The position numbers and the translations under genes are program-made. DNA of 16,229 bases from Bacteroidetes bacterium UBA2234 (GTDB taxonomy: Bacteria; Bacteroidota; Bacteroidia; NS11-12g; UBA955). The notes under the pieces are model-generated. The model made no database searches and was not told the origin of the DNA. It saw nothing but the letters and a program-made list of their open reading frames with translations. Location of the stretch: contig DDYM01000040.1 in assembly GCA_002347985.1 (NCBI GenBank), forward strand, positions 5,701-21,929, in the 5' to 3' direction. The stretch's first letter is position 1. Each line of letters begins with the position of its first letter. This document shows, one piece after another, positions 14,986 to 16,229 of this stretch.

Positions 14986-16229
14986 TTAGAAAGTGTTGAT
15001 TTTGATGCGCTTCTCGATTTCCTCCACGTCGTGGCGGAATTTTTTGTCGGTTTCGATCAAATCATTTACGGTCTGACAAGCGTGAATCACCGTAGAGTGG
15101 TCGCGGCCGCCAAAGAAGATCCCGATGTTTTTCAAAGAAGCTTTTGTAAGATCCTTGGTAAAGTACATGGCAATCTGACGCGCTTGAACGATTTCACGTT
15201 TACGGGTTTTTGATTTCACGGCTTCAACGGGAATGTTATAGAAGTCGCAAACCAATTTCTGGATGTAATCGATGCTGATTTCGCGGGTTGAATTTTTTAC
15301 GAAATTCTTCACGATCTGTTTCGCAAGGTTCAAATCCAATTGTTTGCGGGTAAGACTTGCTTGGGCCAACAATGAAATCAAGGCGCCTTCAAGTTCACGC
15401 ACATTGGTATCGATGTTGTGGGCCAAATATTCAACCACGTCGCGATTTAGGGTAATTCCATCTTGGTACATTTTGTTTTCCAAGATCGAAACGCGGGTGT
15501 CGAAATCGGGGGTGTTCAAATCGGCACTCAAGCCCCATTTGAAGCGCGACAACAAACGCTCATCCATGTTTTTCAAATCCTTTGGCGCACGGTCACAAGT
15601 AAGAATGATTTGTTTTCCGTTTTGATGAAGGTGATTGAAAATTTGGAAGAATATTTCTTGGGTTCTCTCCTTTTTCGCGAAGAACTGCACGTCGTCTACG
15701 ATCAAGACATCCAAGTACTGATAGAAATTGATGAACTGATTGTTATTGCCTTGCTTCGCTGAATCAATGAATTGATTGATGAATTTCTCCGCGCTTACAA
15801 AAACAACCACTTTTTGTTTGTGGGTTTGCTTGATTAAGTTTCCGATGGCATGTGCCAAATGGGTTTTACCCAATCCGCATCCACCAAAAACCATCAAGGG
15901 GTTGAAAGCAGTTCCACCTGGCTTTTGGGCAATGGCTAAACCTGCATTTCTTGCCAATTTGTTACAATCGCCCTCCACAAAATTGTCGAACGTGTAACGG
16001 GGATTCAATTGGCTATCAATATTCATTCGCTTCAAACCAGGAATGATGAACGGATTCTTGATAGGGGTATCCAAATTGATTGGCATGCCCAATTCGTTCT
16101 GAACTGATTTGGTGCTGTTACTTCCTGTGGGAAGGTTGATTGTATAAGGGGTAGTGTCGTGACCTGGGGCAGAGGTTTCCACGATGATATTGTATTCCAA
16201 TTTGGCGGTTGGACCAATCACTTTTTTCG
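14986..16229 (-). CDS. dnaA: Chromosomal replication initiator DnaA, 5' end beyond window
   Basis: DnaA binds DnaA boxes at the origin and melts the DNA to begin chromosome replication. The frame stays open to the right edge, so about 414 codons are visible and part of domain I is missing; the GTG at 16221 is internal. Numbered from that codon, the tail of domain I (KLEYNIIVE) and a linker are followed by the AAA+ domain, with RYTFDNFVEG (75-84), Walker A GGCGLGKTH (113-121), Walker B VLIVDDVQFF and the arginine-containing LLSRFKWGL segment. The C-terminal DNA-binding domain ends in the signature GGRDHSTVIHA. The frame is intact, with all motifs. The gene is followed by the DgkA-family gene after 30 bases. 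No TTATCCACA-like DnaA boxes were noticed in the window. Confidence 0.97.
   Translation of the reverse strand, partial: KKVIGPTAKLEYNIIVETSAPGHDTTPYTINLPTGSNSTKSVQNELGMPINLDTPIKNPFIIPGLKRMNIDSQLNPRYTFDNFVEGDCNKLARNAGLAIAQKPGGTAFNPLMVFGGCGLGKTHLAHAIGNLIKQTHKQKVVVFVSAEKFINQFIDSAKQGNNNQFINFYQYLDVLIVDDVQFFAKKERTQEIFFQIFNHLHQNGKQIILTCDRAPKDLKNMDERLLSRFKWGLSADLNTPDFDTRVSILENKMYQDGITLNRDVVEYLAHNIDTNVRELEGALISLLAQASLTRKQLDLNLAKQIVKNFVKNSTREISIDYIQKLVCDFYNIPVEAVKSKTRKREIVQARQIAMYFTKDLTKASLKNIGIFFGGRDHSTVIHACQTVNDLIETDKKFRHDVEEIEKRIKINTF

Noticed and set aside
14956..16229. Replication origin near dnaA
   Set aside because: No cluster of DnaA-box-like 9-mers or A/T-rich unwinding region was seen, and the dnaA upstream region lies outside the window.
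1..16229. CRISPR array, insertion sequence or tandem repeat block
   Set aside because: No regularly spaced direct repeats, transposase genes or terminal inverted repeats were found.

Overview
The window looks like a chromosomal segment of a member of the Bacteroidota, probably a flavobacterial or related lineage. Three things point that way. One secreted protein ends in a type IX secretion (T9SS) sorting domain. Promoter-like sequences fit the Bacteroidota consensus (-33 TTG, -7 TAnnTTTG) rather than TTGACA/TATAAT. Start codons lack convincing Shine-Dalgarno sequences. Most of the content is core metabolism and housekeeping, with a small glucan-utilisation pair. I see no CRISPR array, insertion sequence, rRNA or plasmid-type gene.

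Layout, left to right. Positions 1-112 hold, on the minus strand, what looks like a fragment of a serine recombinase running off the left edge. A compact tRNA-Asn(GUU) unit follows on the minus strand with its own promoter and a perfect hairpin terminator (113-306). Next is a PfkB-family sugar kinase (338-1249, +). It meets tail-to-tail, with one base between, a secreted GH13 alpha-amylase/neopullulanase-like enzyme (1251-3146, -). Divergent from the amylase is a four-domain secreted protein with a T9SS tail (3246-4916, +), probably a glucan-binding partner. A perfect 15-bp hairpin separates it from a convergent FAH-family hydrolase (4970-5596, -). On the same strand upstream lies an apparent operon: SPOR-domain protein, Fur-family regulator, purA (7947 down to 5700).

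From a 56-bp divergent promoter region at 7948-8003 a rightward series begins: gpmI, a small lipoprotein, and a muconate-semialdehyde-type aldehyde dehydrogenase (the last two joined to their upstream neighbours by 4-base ATGA overlaps), then thiL and aspS, each with its own promoter-like box. Convergent with aspS are a DgkA-family lipid kinase and dnaA (minus). dnaA is cut off at its 5' end by the right edge.

The most interesting structural signal is regulatory. In at least five transcription units (FAH, SPOR, gpmI, thiL, aspS) the TAnnTTTG-like box lies only 4-5 bases upstream of the chosen ATG, with a weaker sixth case at the amylase. This predicts leaderless or nearly leaderless mRNAs. 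It also corrects several starts: gpmI 8004, thiL 11591 and aspS 12691. I did not find a convincing new multi-gene defence or mobile system; the other items worth checking are the recombinase fragment beside the tRNA gene and the amylase/T9SS pair.
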